DNA from: Methanoculleus sp. UBA374 | GTDB lineage: Archaea > Halobacteriota > Methanomicrobia > Methanomicrobiales > Methanoculleaceae | NCBI GenBank assembly: GCA_002508705.1 | Contig: DAYL01000019.1 | Span: 53,028 to 117,027, forward strand | Length of the DNA: 64,000 nucleotides | Direction of reading: 5' to 3' | Shown: positions 38,001 through 45,821 of the stretch, one piece after another | Layout: each line of letters opens with the position of its first letter | Position numbering within the stretch: the first letter of the stretch is position 1 | Translations under genes and position numbers: made by a program | The notes under the pieces: model-generated | What the model saw: the letters and a program-made list of their open reading frames with translations, nothing else | Told to the model about the DNA's origin: nothing | Database searches by the model: none

Positions 38001-38967
38001 CAGGCAGAGGAAGGCGGTCGAGGCACTCAAGTTGATCGGGGCGCCCGCGGTCGTGCCGCTCATCGACGCCCTTCAAGACCGTGACTGGCGCATCCGCCTG
38101 GGAGCGGCGCGTGCGCTTGTCGCTATCGGGGACCCCGCGGTCGATCCGCTGGTCCGGGCTCTTCGAGAGGGCTCCCCGGCGGTCCAGATGGGAGCTGCGG
38201 CGACGCTCGGTAAGATCGGAAGCCCGACGTCCATCAAGCCGCTTACCGATGCGCTCCTGCATGACGACTGGCGCGTGGGGCGCGTTGCGGTGCGGGCGCT
38301 CGGCATGCTGGGCGAGGCGGCAGTCGAGCCGCTTCTGTCCGTCCTCCGGGAGGGGAACGATACGGCCTGGAGGGGTGCGGTTACGGCTCTTGTGCTGATC
38401 GGCGATGCGGCGGTGCGGCTGCTCCCCGGTGCGCTCACGGACGGGCATTTCCGTGTCCGTGCCGGGGCCGCGGATGCGCTCGACCGTCTGGGCTGGTCCC
38501 CGGAGCCGGGGGAGGAGACGGTTCGTTACCTGATCGCGAAGGAGCAGTGGAGCGATCTCGCCCGGGTGGGCGAAGCGGCGGTTGAGCCGCTTGTCGCGGT
38601 GCTCAACGACCGCGACGACAGCATCCGGCGGCGGGCGGCCATGGCCCTCGGTGAATTGCGCGACCCCCGGTCGGTCCCGGCGCTCATGACCCTCCTCCAC
38701 GACGACTACTACAGCAACCGGCGAGAGGCTGCGGCGGCGCTCGTTGCGATCGGAGCCCCTGCCATGGCTTCCGTCGTCTCCGCTCTCGGCGACGGGGACG
38801 GCGATGTCAGGAAGCGTGCGGCGGATGTGCTGGCCGAGATCGGGGATGCACGGGCGGTCGAGGCTCTCAGGAATATCTTCAACGATGAGGACTGGTATGT
38901 CAGGAAGGCTGCCGAAGACGCGGTGGAGCGGATCCGGGAGCGGACCGGCGGTGCATCGGGCGAGTAG
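35047..38967 (+). CDS. Giant HEAT/PBS-lyase repeat protein
   Basis: At least 1,306 residues. The first 140 are acidic and disordered. From about 35490 the protein is an unbroken solenoid of some 35 HEAT-like helical pairs (AVPALVDAL, IGEAAVPSLI and variants). Five times a longer Trp-containing unit interrupts: LGWKAPDEAGTIRYLIATEAW near 35950, then near 36470, 37085, 37778 and 38488, so the superhelix is built of long supermodules. Such proteins act as protein-binding scaffolds. The start at 35047 (MKRSAEGG) has a weak AGGT upstream; upstream ATGs at 34738 and 34789 are possible. No enzyme domain is visible. Confidence 0.88.
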   Translation: MKRSAEGGGKEDDSGGHDPDPGASLPDSSAPDEPARADGEENILNRFEKIPEALRQFDSLIYGEKPGADLSSGKPIEAERLPALPPRHSPDDGASDDPDNFPERSMDDPLPVNSKPFKPPDSDDKGDEPSLPGLVRDACLPEDESGPDEPAVVSVVEERPIASLVDDLGSDDAGIRERAAHALAERGIDAVAPLIRALALVDDGRRWCVAEALALIGEDAIPALIAALGDPGTQAGAAATLVRVGEPAVPSLIAVLAGTDDEVQFGALYALHEIGEAAVPALVDALDAPDGGIRRAAASVLRELGWKAPDEAGTIRYLIATEAWLDVAEHGEAVIDPLIRILRSPDREIWWNAARTLGEVGGAAVGPLVDLLREAGDEVRPLAAMALAEIGSSAVDPLIRLLSDSSLRNTAAATLIKIGEPAIEACIQALDGADADVQAALQNVLCAFGDAAVPSLIQALTSDRSRAPAATILDRMGWEPWSDTERAWYLIAREEWVELALMGAPAVEPLIRTLNGGDDRIRGEAAATLGEIGDPAAVGPLVDALADEAVAPAVADALVAIGKPAVPPTLALLEERTGAALSNAVEVLGRLGADEAVPALVELVRSGGDRLHRKAVDALVGIGAPAIGPLISLLGEDGDGHTGAVAALTGIGDASSGSLAAALRDENVLTRMGAATVLGRLGWAPAGEEEQVVYLIALQRWSDTPALGAAAVDPLVARLGDPDPGVQMGAAEALARIGAPAVPPLVRLLGDEAGSALAGDTLVRIGEAAVDPLIRALGDDALRQAAAGVLVRVGRPAAGALVPTLGLSDTGEITAEILAAMGEPCVDVLVGALGSDDARIRQRAGDVLVGLGDIAIGRLIGALGYPDGALRIGVIDTLTRIGRPSTAGLMEALSDERYRVRLGAAEVLGRAGWVPETGEETVLYLIAKEQWASVAETGPGAVELLIRTLNDPDSAIQMGAARALGMIGAPAVARLTDELRTEQDGRQRKAVEALKLIGAPAVVPLIDALQDRDWRIRLGAARALVAIGDPAVDPLVRALREGSPAVQMGAAATLGKIGSPTSIKPLTDALLHDDWRVGRVAVRALGMLGEAAVEPLLSVLREGNDTAWRGAVTALVLIGDAAVRLLPGALTDGHFRVRAGAADALDRLGWSPEPGEETVRYLIAKEQWSDLARVGEAAVEPLVAVLNDRDDSIRRRAAMALGELRDPRSVPALMTLLHDDYYSNRREAAAALVAIGAPAMASVVSALGDGDGDVRKRAADVLAEIGDARAVEALRNIFNDEDWYVRKAAEDAVERIRERTGGASGE

Positions 38968-39057
38968 CGGTGCAGAGGGGAGGTTTCGTCAAGAATCCGG
39001 GAGCCGTCCGCTGGCGCCTTCGGTGTATATTTATGCGTTCCGTCCCAACATTTCCGC

Positions 39058-39561
39058 ATGTGGGCCGACATTTCACGGGAGTTTGCCGATTCACCGTCCC
39101 AGGGCCGGGTAATCCGTTTTATGCTTGAGAACGGGTTCGGCATCAATGAGGAGGGACGCATTGTCTGTAACGACATCGAGATCCCCAACACGCACATCGG
39201 CAGGGCGATCGACACCGACCGCAGGGTCGTCGACGCCACCGCCCGCCGCATCCTTGAAAATCCCGGGCTGCGTGAATTTTTCATCAGGATGCGCGCGGTG
39301 CCAGACCTCTCCCTGGTCTCCGAGGTCCTCGGCCTCTCGGTGATCACGCTCTACCCGAAAGATGCACATCAAAAAGGGATCGTCGGCGCGGCGGTCAAAG
39401 TTCTTGTCGACCACGACCTTTCCATCCGCCAGATCTTCGTCACCGACCCATACCTCGCAGAAGAGCCGAGACTCGTGATGATCGTGGACGAGTCGCGGGT
39501 CCCGGCGTCGGTCTATGAAGACCTGCGGGCGCTCCCGCAGGTGCAGCGGCTGGTTATCTGA
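39058..39561 (+). CDS. ACT-domain regulator of amino acid metabolism
   Basis: A 167-residue archaeal protein. The first part is HTH-like (SQGRVIRFMLENGFGINEEGRI; NTHIGRAIDTDRRVVDATARRI), and the second half is an ACT-like domain (VITLYPKDAHQKGIVGAAVKVLVDHDLSIRQIF). The family is annotated as predicted regulators of amino acid metabolism; the amino acid sensed is unknown. Its stop overlaps the convergent HD gene by 8 nt. A TATA-like GTATATTTATGC lies at 39024-39035, so the message is nearly leaderless. Confidence 0.8.
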   Translation: MWADISREFADSPSQGRVIRFMLENGFGINEEGRIVCNDIEIPNTHIGRAIDTDRRVVDATARRILENPGLREFFIRMRAVPDLSLVSEVLGLSVITLYPKDAHQKGIVGAAVKVLVDHDLSIRQIFVTDPYLAEEPRLVMIVDESRVPASVYEDLRALPQVQRLVI

Positions 39562-40039
39562 AGAGTTCCATCTCCTGCCCCAGTCGGCAGATCCGCTTTC
39601 TCTGCCGTCTCGGAAGGGCGATTGCCTGCCCCAGCCGCTCCTCCATGGTGATGACGCGGGTCCCTTTCACCAGGTTATCCGCGTTGGCGACGATCTTCTC
39701 TTCGAGCGTCTGCGGAATGCAGTCGCGCGGCGTCAGGTTGAGGAGCGAGCACTCGTCGGCCGTCAGCCCGGCACCGATGTGCCGCTCGACGATGGCGACG
39801 ACGCCCGGGTCAAGACCGAACGAGCGGCATATCTCGCCGCCCACCTCGGCGTGGCGAATATCGTGCGTTACTCCCCGGCCGATATCGTGGAGCAGGGCAC
39901 CAATCCGGACCAGGTCGCGGTCGACGATCGGATCGGTTGCATAGGCGAGTGCAAGGTCGCGCACCGCCCTGCAGTGCGCGATGACGCCTTCGGAGCACCC
40001 GGCGCGCCTGAGAAGGTCGATACAGTCCTGCTCACGCAC
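39554..40039 (-). CDS. HD-domain phosphohydrolase (TIGR00295 family)
   Basis: A protein of about 161 residues with the HD signature: [37 protein letters not shown] and VERHIGAGL. The catalytic His-Asp pair is in LLHDIG. Starts are GTG 40039 or TTG 40045; an AAGGAG 10 nt before the GTG supports the former. Substrate unknown, probably a nucleotide or tRNA end. It overlaps the stop of tfe by 8 nt, so the two are co-translated. Confidence 0.85.
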   Translation of the reverse strand: MREQDCIDLLRRAGCSEGVIAHCRAVRDLALAYATDPIVDRDLVRIGALLHDIGRGVTHDIRHAEVGGEICRSFGLDPGVVAIVERHIGAGLTADECSLLNLTPRDCIPQTLEEKIVANADNLVKGTRVITMEERLGQAIALPRRQRKRICRLGQEMELFR

Positions 40040-40553
40040 TTCCAAGGCTCTCCTTGATCTTGTCGACCCTTCTTCTGAGAGCAGTGGCGATGAGTTCATT
40101 GTCGAAATGTTCGAGCATCTTCTCACAGTTCGGGCACTCGAAGTTCCAGTTCGCCGCATCCGTGAAGGTGTAGATGGCGCCGCAGTTCTTGCACATGTAA
40201 AAGTCGTTCTTTTCTTCGTAGGCGAGCCGGACATCAAGGTGTTCGAGCACGTCCCGGATCTCTTCTTCGAGTACGTCGTGGATACGGTCCAGGCGGAGAT
40301 GCCAGAGGTAGGTGAGCCACCCGGTCTCGGCGTTCTTCAGCCGCCGGTACTCGGCAAGGCGCTTCTCGTAGAGCGTGTACAGCGTGTGGCGAACGGTGTT
40401 GAGGTTGACTCCGGTAATCTCGGCAAGTTCCTCGTCACTGTGTTCCCCTTCTTCGGGGAACCGCCTGAGAAGTTCGATACCCTCCTCTCCGATCATGCGC
40501 AGGATGTATGCGTTGATCGCCGGATTGTTTAACAGTTCAGCGACGGATGCCAT
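40032..40553 (-). CDS. tfe: Transcription initiation factor E (TFE alpha)
   Basis: Archaeal homologue of TFIIE alpha, which stabilises the open promoter complex and RNA polymerase clamp. The 173 residues have an N-terminal extended winged helix ([50 protein letters not shown]) and a C-terminal zinc ribbon ([13 protein letters not shown]... [11 protein letters not shown]) with four Cys ligands. The length and order match TFE. It is immediately followed by the HD-domain gene. Confidence 0.97.
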   Translation of the reverse strand: MASVAELLNNPAINAYILRMIGEEGIELLRRFPEEGEHSDEELAEITGVNLNTVRHTLYTLYEKRLAEYRRLKNAETGWLTYLWHLRLDRIHDVLEEEIRDVLEHLDVRLAYEEKNDFYMCKNCGAIYTFTDAANWNFECPNCEKMLEHFDNELIATALRRRVDKIKESLGSA

Positions 40554-40680
40554 GCTAAAATCTCCCCATAGTCAGGTATTGCATAATAGTTACGGTTTCG
40601 GGATCGGTGCGCACCATATTCTGCTCTCAATCTTTAACTTCTTTTCCCGTCGAAGGGGCCGGAGAGCCCGTGCCCGGGGC

Positions 40681-41757
40681 TCACTCACCGGTCATCCTCC
40701 GGACCGCCCCGATGTTTTTCTCAAGGTCCACGGAGGCTTCCGCCTCCGTTTTCCCGCATCCGTAGACGCTCACCAGGGCATGCCCCTCTTCAAACTCGGT
40801 GCCGGGCCATGGAATATCGGCGATGCGGGGTGCAAGCGCCGAAAGATCGGCATCAAGCCGCATATCCCGCTCCGCAAAGAGGATCCGCCGGATCGCAACC
40901 CGCCCGACCTTCGGCCTCGTCTCCGGGAGCACCCCACGGCAGGCGTCCATGTGCATGGCAAAGACGCTCGTTCCGGTTGCCGCCTCGACCGTGTCCAGGG
41001 TGGCCTGAAACCGCGGGTTGATCTCGATCGCCCAGGGTTTCTCCCCCGCCATGAAGTCGACCCCGACCGAGCCCACGCACCCGCTCATAGCAGCGATCCG
41101 CTCGGCCGCCGCGATCATCTCCCCGGCGAGAGGGTGGGCGAACGGCGTGACCGACCCGGCAAACCCGTGCGCGCTCTCGCCGTTGCCCCGCAGGATCTGC
41201 CGGTTGACGGCGACGGCCAGCGCACGCCGACCGTCGGCAACGCAGGAGACGCTCGACGGGACCCCGTCGACGAGTTGCTGCGCAACATACGGCACGTCCG
41301 GCCAGGTCTCCTTCCATCGGCGGAGTTCTTCGCTGTTCATCACGACCGTGTTCCTCCATCCCCCCGCTCCACGGCGCGGCTTGACCATCGCCGGAAACCG
41401 CCCGTCTTCGGCAAGCGGCGGGATCGGCACGTCCAGCCTCTCGAAGAACCGCTGGATCTCCAGTTTGTCAAGGAACCGCTCTACCTTCCGGGGCGGTGTG
41501 CCGCAGATCGGGATCGTCGTCCCGATGGTCTCGGCGCCCGAAGCGACGACCAGCGCGTCGACCGGGTGGCGGGCGGCAAGTTCGGCGATCTTTCCCGGAA
41601 GGTCGGTGAGGTCGTCGAACGAGAGGCAGTCGTCCGTGCACCAGGTGAGGTCCTGGTCGCAGAAGTGGTCGACGGCGTAGACCGTGTAGCCGGCCCGGCG
41701 GGCCGACTGAGCGATGTGCCGCGTGGCGAACCCGGCAACCAGCACCCGACCCTTCAC
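40681..41757 (-). CDS. ATP-grasp carboligase (COG2232-like)
   Basis: A 358-residue ATP-grasp enzyme that would join a carboxylate to an amine or thiol through an acyl-phosphate. It has a preATP-grasp start ([26 protein letters not shown]), the ATP-binding loop [16 protein letters not shown], then [19 protein letters not shown] and the Mg-binding [14 protein letters not shown]. The family is a predicted carboligase related to biotin carboxylase; the substrate is unknown. MfnD (methanofuran synthesis) is another ATP-grasp but has a different layout, so I do not assign it. The GTG start overlaps the Trm56 stop as GTGA. Confidence 0.8.
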   Translation of the reverse strand: MKGRVLVAGFATRHIAQSARRAGYTVYAVDHFCDQDLTWCTDDCLSFDDLTDLPGKIAELAARHPVDALVVASGAETIGTTIPICGTPPRKVERFLDKLEIQRFFERLDVPIPPLAEDGRFPAMVKPRRGAGGWRNTVVMNSEELRRWKETWPDVPYVAQQLVDGVPSSVSCVADGRRALAVAVNRQILRGNGESAHGFAGSVTPFAHPLAGEMIAAAERIAAMSGCVGSVGVDFMAGEKPWAIEINPRFQATLDTVEAATGTSVFAMHMDACRGVLPETRPKVGRVAIRRILFAERDMRLDADLSALAPRIADIPWPGTEFEEGHALVSVYGCGKTEAEASVDLEKNIGAVRRMTGE

Positions 41758-42278
41758 GTCTCCACCGTTCTCTTTCCCGCCTTTGTCGGCTCAATCCGGA
41801 TCTTTGCATCCGGGTACTCCCGGTTGAGTTCCTTTCCCTCATAGAGGTGGTCGAGGAAGAGGGCGAGGCTTGAGATCTCGGAGTGAGGCTGGGTCGTCAC
41901 CGAGACGTTGTAGTCGGCGAGGCCGTAGATCTCTCCCGGCACCTTCTCCGCGCCGACCACGACGAGCACCCGCTCCTGGCTCCGGATCTCGTCGATGACG
42001 TCGGTCATCCGAAGTCCGTACATCGTGAGGTGGGCGACCTTGCCGCCGCCCGCCTTCCAGTCCCTGATGCACCGCCGCCACGCCACGTTGTTCTCCACAA
42101 AAAAATCTCCTCCCCACCGGGAGGCTACGTCCTCGATGCTGGCGACCACGCCCCGGTCGTCTGCAGCGAGGTACATCCCCCGTGCCCCGAGCGCCCGCGC
42201 CGCGAGCCCGACATGCGTCGTCACCCGCTGGTCGCGTTCGGGCCGATGCCCGATCCTGAGCACCGCTACTTCCGGCAT
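41754..42278 (-). CDS. tRNA (cytidine(56)-2'-O)-methyltransferase
   Basis: Archaeal Trm56: an SPOUT-fold enzyme that methylates the ribose of C56 in the T-loop. The 174 residues start [21 protein letters not shown], the family opening, and contain [25 protein letters not shown] and [22 protein letters not shown], the knotted SAM site. A Shine-Dalgarno GGAGGGAG precedes the ATG. Middle gene of a three-gene operon with a winged-helix protein and an ATP-grasp enzyme. Confidence 0.93.
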   Translation of the reverse strand: MPEVAVLRIGHRPERDQRVTTHVGLAARALGARGMYLAADDRGVVASIEDVASRWGGDFFVENNVAWRRCIRDWKAGGGKVAHLTMYGLRMTDVIDEIRSQERVLVVVGAEKVPGEIYGLADYNVSVTTQPHSEISSLALFLDHLYEGKELNREYPDAKIRIEPTKAGKRTVET

Positions 42279-42279
42279 G

Positions 42280-42558
42280 TCACTCCCTCCTCTTTGCCTT
42301 GACAACGCCGTTTTCGATGACGAACGGAAGTTCTTCCTTTGCATACCGGCACTGACACTCGATCAGCGACTCCTGGATGGAGAGGAGCCGCACCGTCTCC
42401 CCGGACCGACGGACCAGAAGATAGCGCTCAAGGCGCTCAAGCGATCTCGTGACCGCATCGGCTTCGAAACCGGTGGCTGCTACCAGGTTTTCGACCGTAA
42501 CGCCCCCGGTTTCGGGAATCCGGTGGTATATGGCCCAGTCCAGATCTTCCTCACGCAC
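42280..42558 (-). CDS. Small winged-helix protein upstream of Trm56
   Basis: A 92-residue w[46 protein letters not shown] is the helix-turn-helix and wing. Residues near the end include CQCRY. It ends 1 nt before the Trm56 ATG. TATA-like AACTATATC at about 42584-42592 lies about 29 bp before the GTG start, so it may be leaderless. It may regulate its own operon. Confidence 0.75.
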   Translation of the reverse strand: MREEDLDWAIYHRIPETGGVTVENLVAATGFEADAVTRSLERLERYLLVRRSGETVRLLSIQESLIECQCRYAKEELPFVIENGVVKAKRRE

Positions 42559-42692
42559 ACCTATTCTTTTTTCCGGGTAGACCGATATAGTTATTCATGC
42601 GCCGCCTGCACCGTTCCGGCTCTGCATGCCGCTATCCGTGCGGTTTGTTCGCCGGGCATCGGGCGCGACGGAAGATACGGTGGGAACCGAGT

Positions 42693-43085
42693 ATGGTCAA
42701 TTATGCGGAACTGGCGGACCTTGCCGACAGGCTCTTTGAGGCAAGCAACGACGACGACGAACTTCTCGCGGAGCGACTCGATACGCTTGACGGAGAGACC
42801 CGGGGAGCGCTGCTCTCCTCCGACTTCCTCAACGCCTATCAGGTCTTTTACTATTACTTCCGGGAGACGCCGGACGACCTGATCCTGGAGCGGCTGCAAC
42901 TCCATGCGGCATCGGACCTCGCCCGGGGGATCGTCATCGAGGAGTTCGATATCTACGAGGTGGTTTTCGGCGTGGAGGACGGGAGGCCGTTCCTCATCCT
43001 CACCGACGGCGAGACGACGCTCGCGCGGTTCGAAGGAGAGCGGGCATACGCCGAACTGGTCCGGTACCTGGACGAATCCTTCTAG
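42693..43085 (+). CDS. Hypothetical methanogen protein (130 residues)
   Basis: An acidic soluble protein from the ATG at 42693 (VNYAELADLADRLFEASNDDDEL). The second half (ARGIVIEEFDIYEVVFGVEDGRPFLILTDGETTLARFEGERA) looks like a small antiparallel sheet. It resembles nothing I can name. The stop overlaps the convergent UPF0280 stop by 4 nt. The frame upstream of 42693 is out of character. Confidence 0.6.
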   Translation: MVNYAELADLADRLFEASNDDDELLAERLDTLDGETRGALLSSDFLNAYQVFYYYFRETPDDLILERLQLHAASDLARGIVIEEFDIYEVVFGVEDGRPFLILTDGETTLARFEGERAYAELVRYLDESF

Positions 43086-43798
43086 ACGGGCGGCCGTCCG
43101 GCCGTGATCAGCCGCTCGTCCACGTTCGCCCGCACGACCGGGGGAAGGTCTCCCCAGCGGATCACCGCGTCGCCGATGACGGCAAGCACGCCAGAGACGC
43201 CGGTTCCCGGGAGGACGTCGAGGACCGACGTGTCGTTCGGCGTAATCCGGTTGCAGACCGCCGTCGCCCAGGCGTCCGCGACGGCGACATCGTGGGCGAA
43301 CACCGTCACGGCGTCGGCGATGCCGAAACTGATGGACGGTCCCACCGTAGCCGATGATGTGCAGATGCCGAGGATCTCTTTTTCCGGCGGGACCCGGAAC
43401 GCAATCCTTCCACTTAAGGAAGATGCGCCGGCAAAGACGCCGACCTTTATCTCCCGGTCGCTCACGAGGGCGATATCTCCCCCGTTGTCGATGAGGCCGA
43501 ACGACGCGCCGGCCGTAACCATCGCCTCCACCCCAGCCTCGGCGATGGCGCCCGCCACGGCCGCCATGGGGCCGACCCCCGCCCCTGCAGCGGCCCGCGC
43601 CATGCGGCCGGCCGTCTTCTCCGGGGATTTCGGGGTGTACGGCTCAAACGTCGCCGAAAAATAGGGATCGCGAGTGACCTGCCGCTCGACCTCCTGCCGG
43701 GCGGTCATCATGCCTGTTTTGGCCGCCGCAATCTGCCGGGGGTCGTCGGCAAGGATCGTCGCGATCGTCTGCCGAAACTCGAAGTGCTCCCGAATCAT
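43082..43798 (-). CDS. UPF0280/ApbE-like protein (COG2122), sulfide assimilation
   Basis: A 238-residue relative of ApbE with the Gly/Ala-rich core GAGVGPMAAVAGAIAEAG and DNGGDIALVSDR. In Methanosarcina acetivorans, genetic work on a COG2122 protein (MA1715) showed it is needed for efficient sulfide use in homocysteine synthesis. Here it sits directly behind the other two homocysteine genes, its ATG overlapping the ferredoxin-like stop (ATGA). The start is the ATG at 43798 (MIREHFEF). Its exact chemistry is unknown. Confidence 0.88.
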   Translation of the reverse strand: MIREHFEFRQTIATILADDPRQIAAAKTGMMTARQEVERQVTRDPYFSATFEPYTPKSPEKTAGRMARAAAGAGVGPMAAVAGAIAEAGVEAMVTAGASFGLIDNGGDIALVSDREIKVGVFAGASSLSGRIAFRVPPEKEILGICTSSATVGPSISFGIADAVTVFAHDVAVADAWATAVCNRITPNDTSVLDVLPGTGVSGVLAVIGDAVIRWGDLPPVVRANVDERLITAGRPPV

Positions 43799-44193
43799 CC
43801 CTGTTGAGAGAGGGCGCCGTGCGGGCATGCCTGGATGCACCTGCCGCAGAGGACGCACCGTTCGGGCCGCACATGGAGGCGCCACTCTCCGTCGAAGGAG
43901 AAGACCTCCTGGGGGCAGATGCTGATGCAGGCCCCGCAGTCGACGCACTCGGCTTCGTCAAGCGTGACGGCGTTCTCCATCGCGCGGACCGCGACCCCCA
44001 GTTCTTCGAGGCGCCGCCGGACTCGGTCCGCATCCGTATCGGGGACGTCGATCAGCACCTCCCCTGCCATCGAGTCGATGTTGGCCTTCTCGACGTTGAT
44101 GAGGACGCCGGTCTCCTTCACCACGCGGGCGATCACCGGCTCCCTTCCCGGGTCGGCCTTCCCTTTCCGCGAGAACGCGAGCAGGAGTTTCAT
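43795..44193 (-). CDS. NIL-domain ferredoxin, homocysteine synthesis
   Basis: A 132-residue protein with an N-terminal NIL domain (EPVIARVVKETGVLINVEKANIDSMAGE) and two 4Fe-4S motifs (CVDCGACISICP and CVLCGRCIQACP). In Methanosarcina (MA1822) it works with the DUF39 protein to make homocysteine from aspartate semialdehyde and sulfide, likely as the electron donor. Start and stop both overlap their neighbours by 4 nt, so three proteins are made in step. Confidence 0.93.
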   Translation of the reverse strand: MKLLLAFSRKGKADPGREPVIARVVKETGVLINVEKANIDSMAGEVLIDVPDTDADRVRRRLEELGVAVRAMENAVTLDEAECVDCGACISICPQEVFSFDGEWRLHVRPERCVLCGRCIQACPHGALSQQG

Positions 44194-45698
44194 TGCCGCC
44201 GCCTCCCGCCGAAGAGCTTCCCGAGATCGATCGCCGAGAGGATGCCGACCACCCGGTTCGCCGCATCCACCACCGGAAGCGCGCTGATGTTGTTCTGCTC
44301 CAGTTTCCGGGCGGCGATATCCACCGGCTCATCGGGGGTCGTCCGGATCACCTGCCGGGTCATGATGTCTTTCACCTTCTTCAACCGCCCGTCGTACACC
44401 ACCGCCTTCGAGACGTCGTAGGTGGTGATGATCCCGGAGAGCGTGCCGTTGCCGTCCAGGACCGGGAGATGGTTCGTCTCGCCCCGGAGCAGCCGTTTTG
44501 CCGCAACCCGGATCTCATCGTCCTCCGTGATGCTGATCACCTCCCGGTTCATGATGTCGCGGACGCGGGGGATCGCGGCCGTCTCCCGCATGGGCTTTAC
44601 GCGTTTTGCCGGGTCGATCCGCCGGGTGGGGAGGGCCAGTTCCATCTTTCCCGCCTCTATCCAGGCTTTCAGTTCCTGCGCCACCGCCCGTGCCTTCCGG
44701 TAACTGGAGAGCGACGACGTCCTGACCGCTTCACCGCCGATCTCAACGGACCCGCTCTTTAGGTCGGCGTAACTGACCCTTGCAAGCGCCGGCCGGTCCC
44801 GCCGGGGTGTGCCGTAATCGATGACGTCGGTCAGGATATCCTCGTCGCGCACCGCGGTGCTTCGGACGATCCCGGTATCGAGCACCGGTATCGGGACGCC
44901 GACGCCGAGATAGAGCGTCACGCCGTAGCCGTTCATCACCGCTGCGCGCAGGAATTCCTGCCGCATCTGTTTCAGGTCCCCGGTCACCATCAGCGTACCA
45001 AAGCTGCTCCCCGCCGAATGCTGGGTGCCTTCGCCGACGACCATGCCAGCCGCACCGGCAAGGAATATCGGGACGCCGCTCCCGATGACCTGGAAGTTCG
45101 GGTCGTTTGCGAGCGGCGAGAGGGTCCCTGCGCCGGAGTAGGAGACGTTGCCGCACCGCGGGAGGAGCGTCCCCATATAGGTGTGGAGCGTCCTGTCGGT
45201 GGCGTTCGTCGCCGCGTTGTAGCGCTGGTAGGAGTTCCTCGGGTTTACCATGATCGCCTGGTTCATGTCCTCAAGCAGCAACTCCGTGGTGACGCTCCGG
45301 CGCGGGTAGCAATCGGTCCCGTGGGAGGTTGCCCGCAGTTCAACAGTGCCTCCGGAGACGAGTTCCTCAAGGACATGGGCGCCGCCGTAGGGCTGGTCCC
45401 TGTCTTCAGCCTCCTCTGTTGCACCGAGGTAGGCGTCGACCGCCGCGATGCCGGCGTATGCTTCCACATCGTTGAGCCAGATACGCTCCATCCTGATGGG
45501 GGGGTCGGCGTGCCCGAAGTTGAAGAATGCGCCGGAGGAGCACATTGCCCCGAACGTCCCGGTCGTGACGACGTCGACCTCCTCCAGTGCCCCTTCCTCT
45601 CCTAATTCGTCGACAATGGCCGGCATCTCGTCGGCGGTGACAACTCGTACACTGCCGTCTCGTATCCGGGCATTGATGAGGTCGAGGGACTTTTCCAT
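44190..45698 (-). CDS. Homocysteine biosynthesis protein (DUF39/COG1900) with two CBS domains
   Basis: A 502-residue enzyme that, with the NIL-ferredoxin, makes homocysteine from aspartate semialdehyde and sulfide in methanogens (shown for MA1821). Residues 10-370 are DUF39 with the two conserved Cys (C53 in GAMCSSGAF, C130 in GTDCYPRRS) expected to carry the sulfur. Residues 380-500 are two CBS domains (DIMNREVISITEDDEI; DIMTRQVIRTTPDEPV), which could sense adenosyl compounds such as SAM. The ATG is 27 bp from a TATA box, so the mRNA is probably leaderless. Confidence 0.93.
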   Translation of the reverse strand: MEKSLDLINARIRDGSVRVVTADEMPAIVDELGEEGALEEVDVVTTGTFGAMCSSGAFFNFGHADPPIRMERIWLNDVEAYAGIAAVDAYLGATEEAEDRDQPYGGAHVLEELVSGGTVELRATSHGTDCYPRRSVTTELLLEDMNQAIMVNPRNSYQRYNAATNATDRTLHTYMGTLLPRCGNVSYSGAGTLSPLANDPNFQVIGSGVPIFLAGAAGMVVGEGTQHSAGSSFGTLMVTGDLKQMRQEFLRAAVMNGYGVTLYLGVGVPIPVLDTGIVRSTAVRDEDILTDVIDYGTPRRDRPALARVSYADLKSGSVEIGGEAVRTSSLSSYRKARAVAQELKAWIEAGKMELALPTRRIDPAKRVKPMRETAAIPRVRDIMNREVISITEDDEIRVAAKRLLRGETNHLPVLDGNGTLSGIITTYDVSKAVVYDGRLKKVKDIMTRQVIRTTPDEPVDIAARKLEQNNISALPVVDAANRVVGILSAIDLGKLFGGRRRQ

Positions 45699-45720
45699 GA
45701 GCCTTTATTCATTTTAGAAT

Positions 45721-45753
45721 ATTTATAAGTGTTGATTATTACTTTTAGTAATA
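45721..45753 (-). promoter_or_regulatory. Promoter and 17-bp palindromic operator of the homocysteine operon
   Basis: TATA box CTTATAAAT (45721-45729, minus strand) is centred about 27 bp from the start ATG at 45698. Immediately upstream lies a perfect palindrome TATTACT-TTT-AGTAATA at 45737-45753. Its place at about -39 to -55 suits an activator or a repressor that covers BRE/TATA. No matching site was seen elsewhere in the window. Confidence 0.55.
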
Positions 45754-45821
45754 TGCACCCGATTACGGTTCATTCCGTTACGGGATCAATCCGGGCCGAA
45801 AAAGAGGTGAATTCTGTCGTT

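Noticed and set aside
37009..38700. Minus-strand frames opposite the HEAT repeats
   Set aside because: Their repetitive character comes from the HEAT gene on the other strand.
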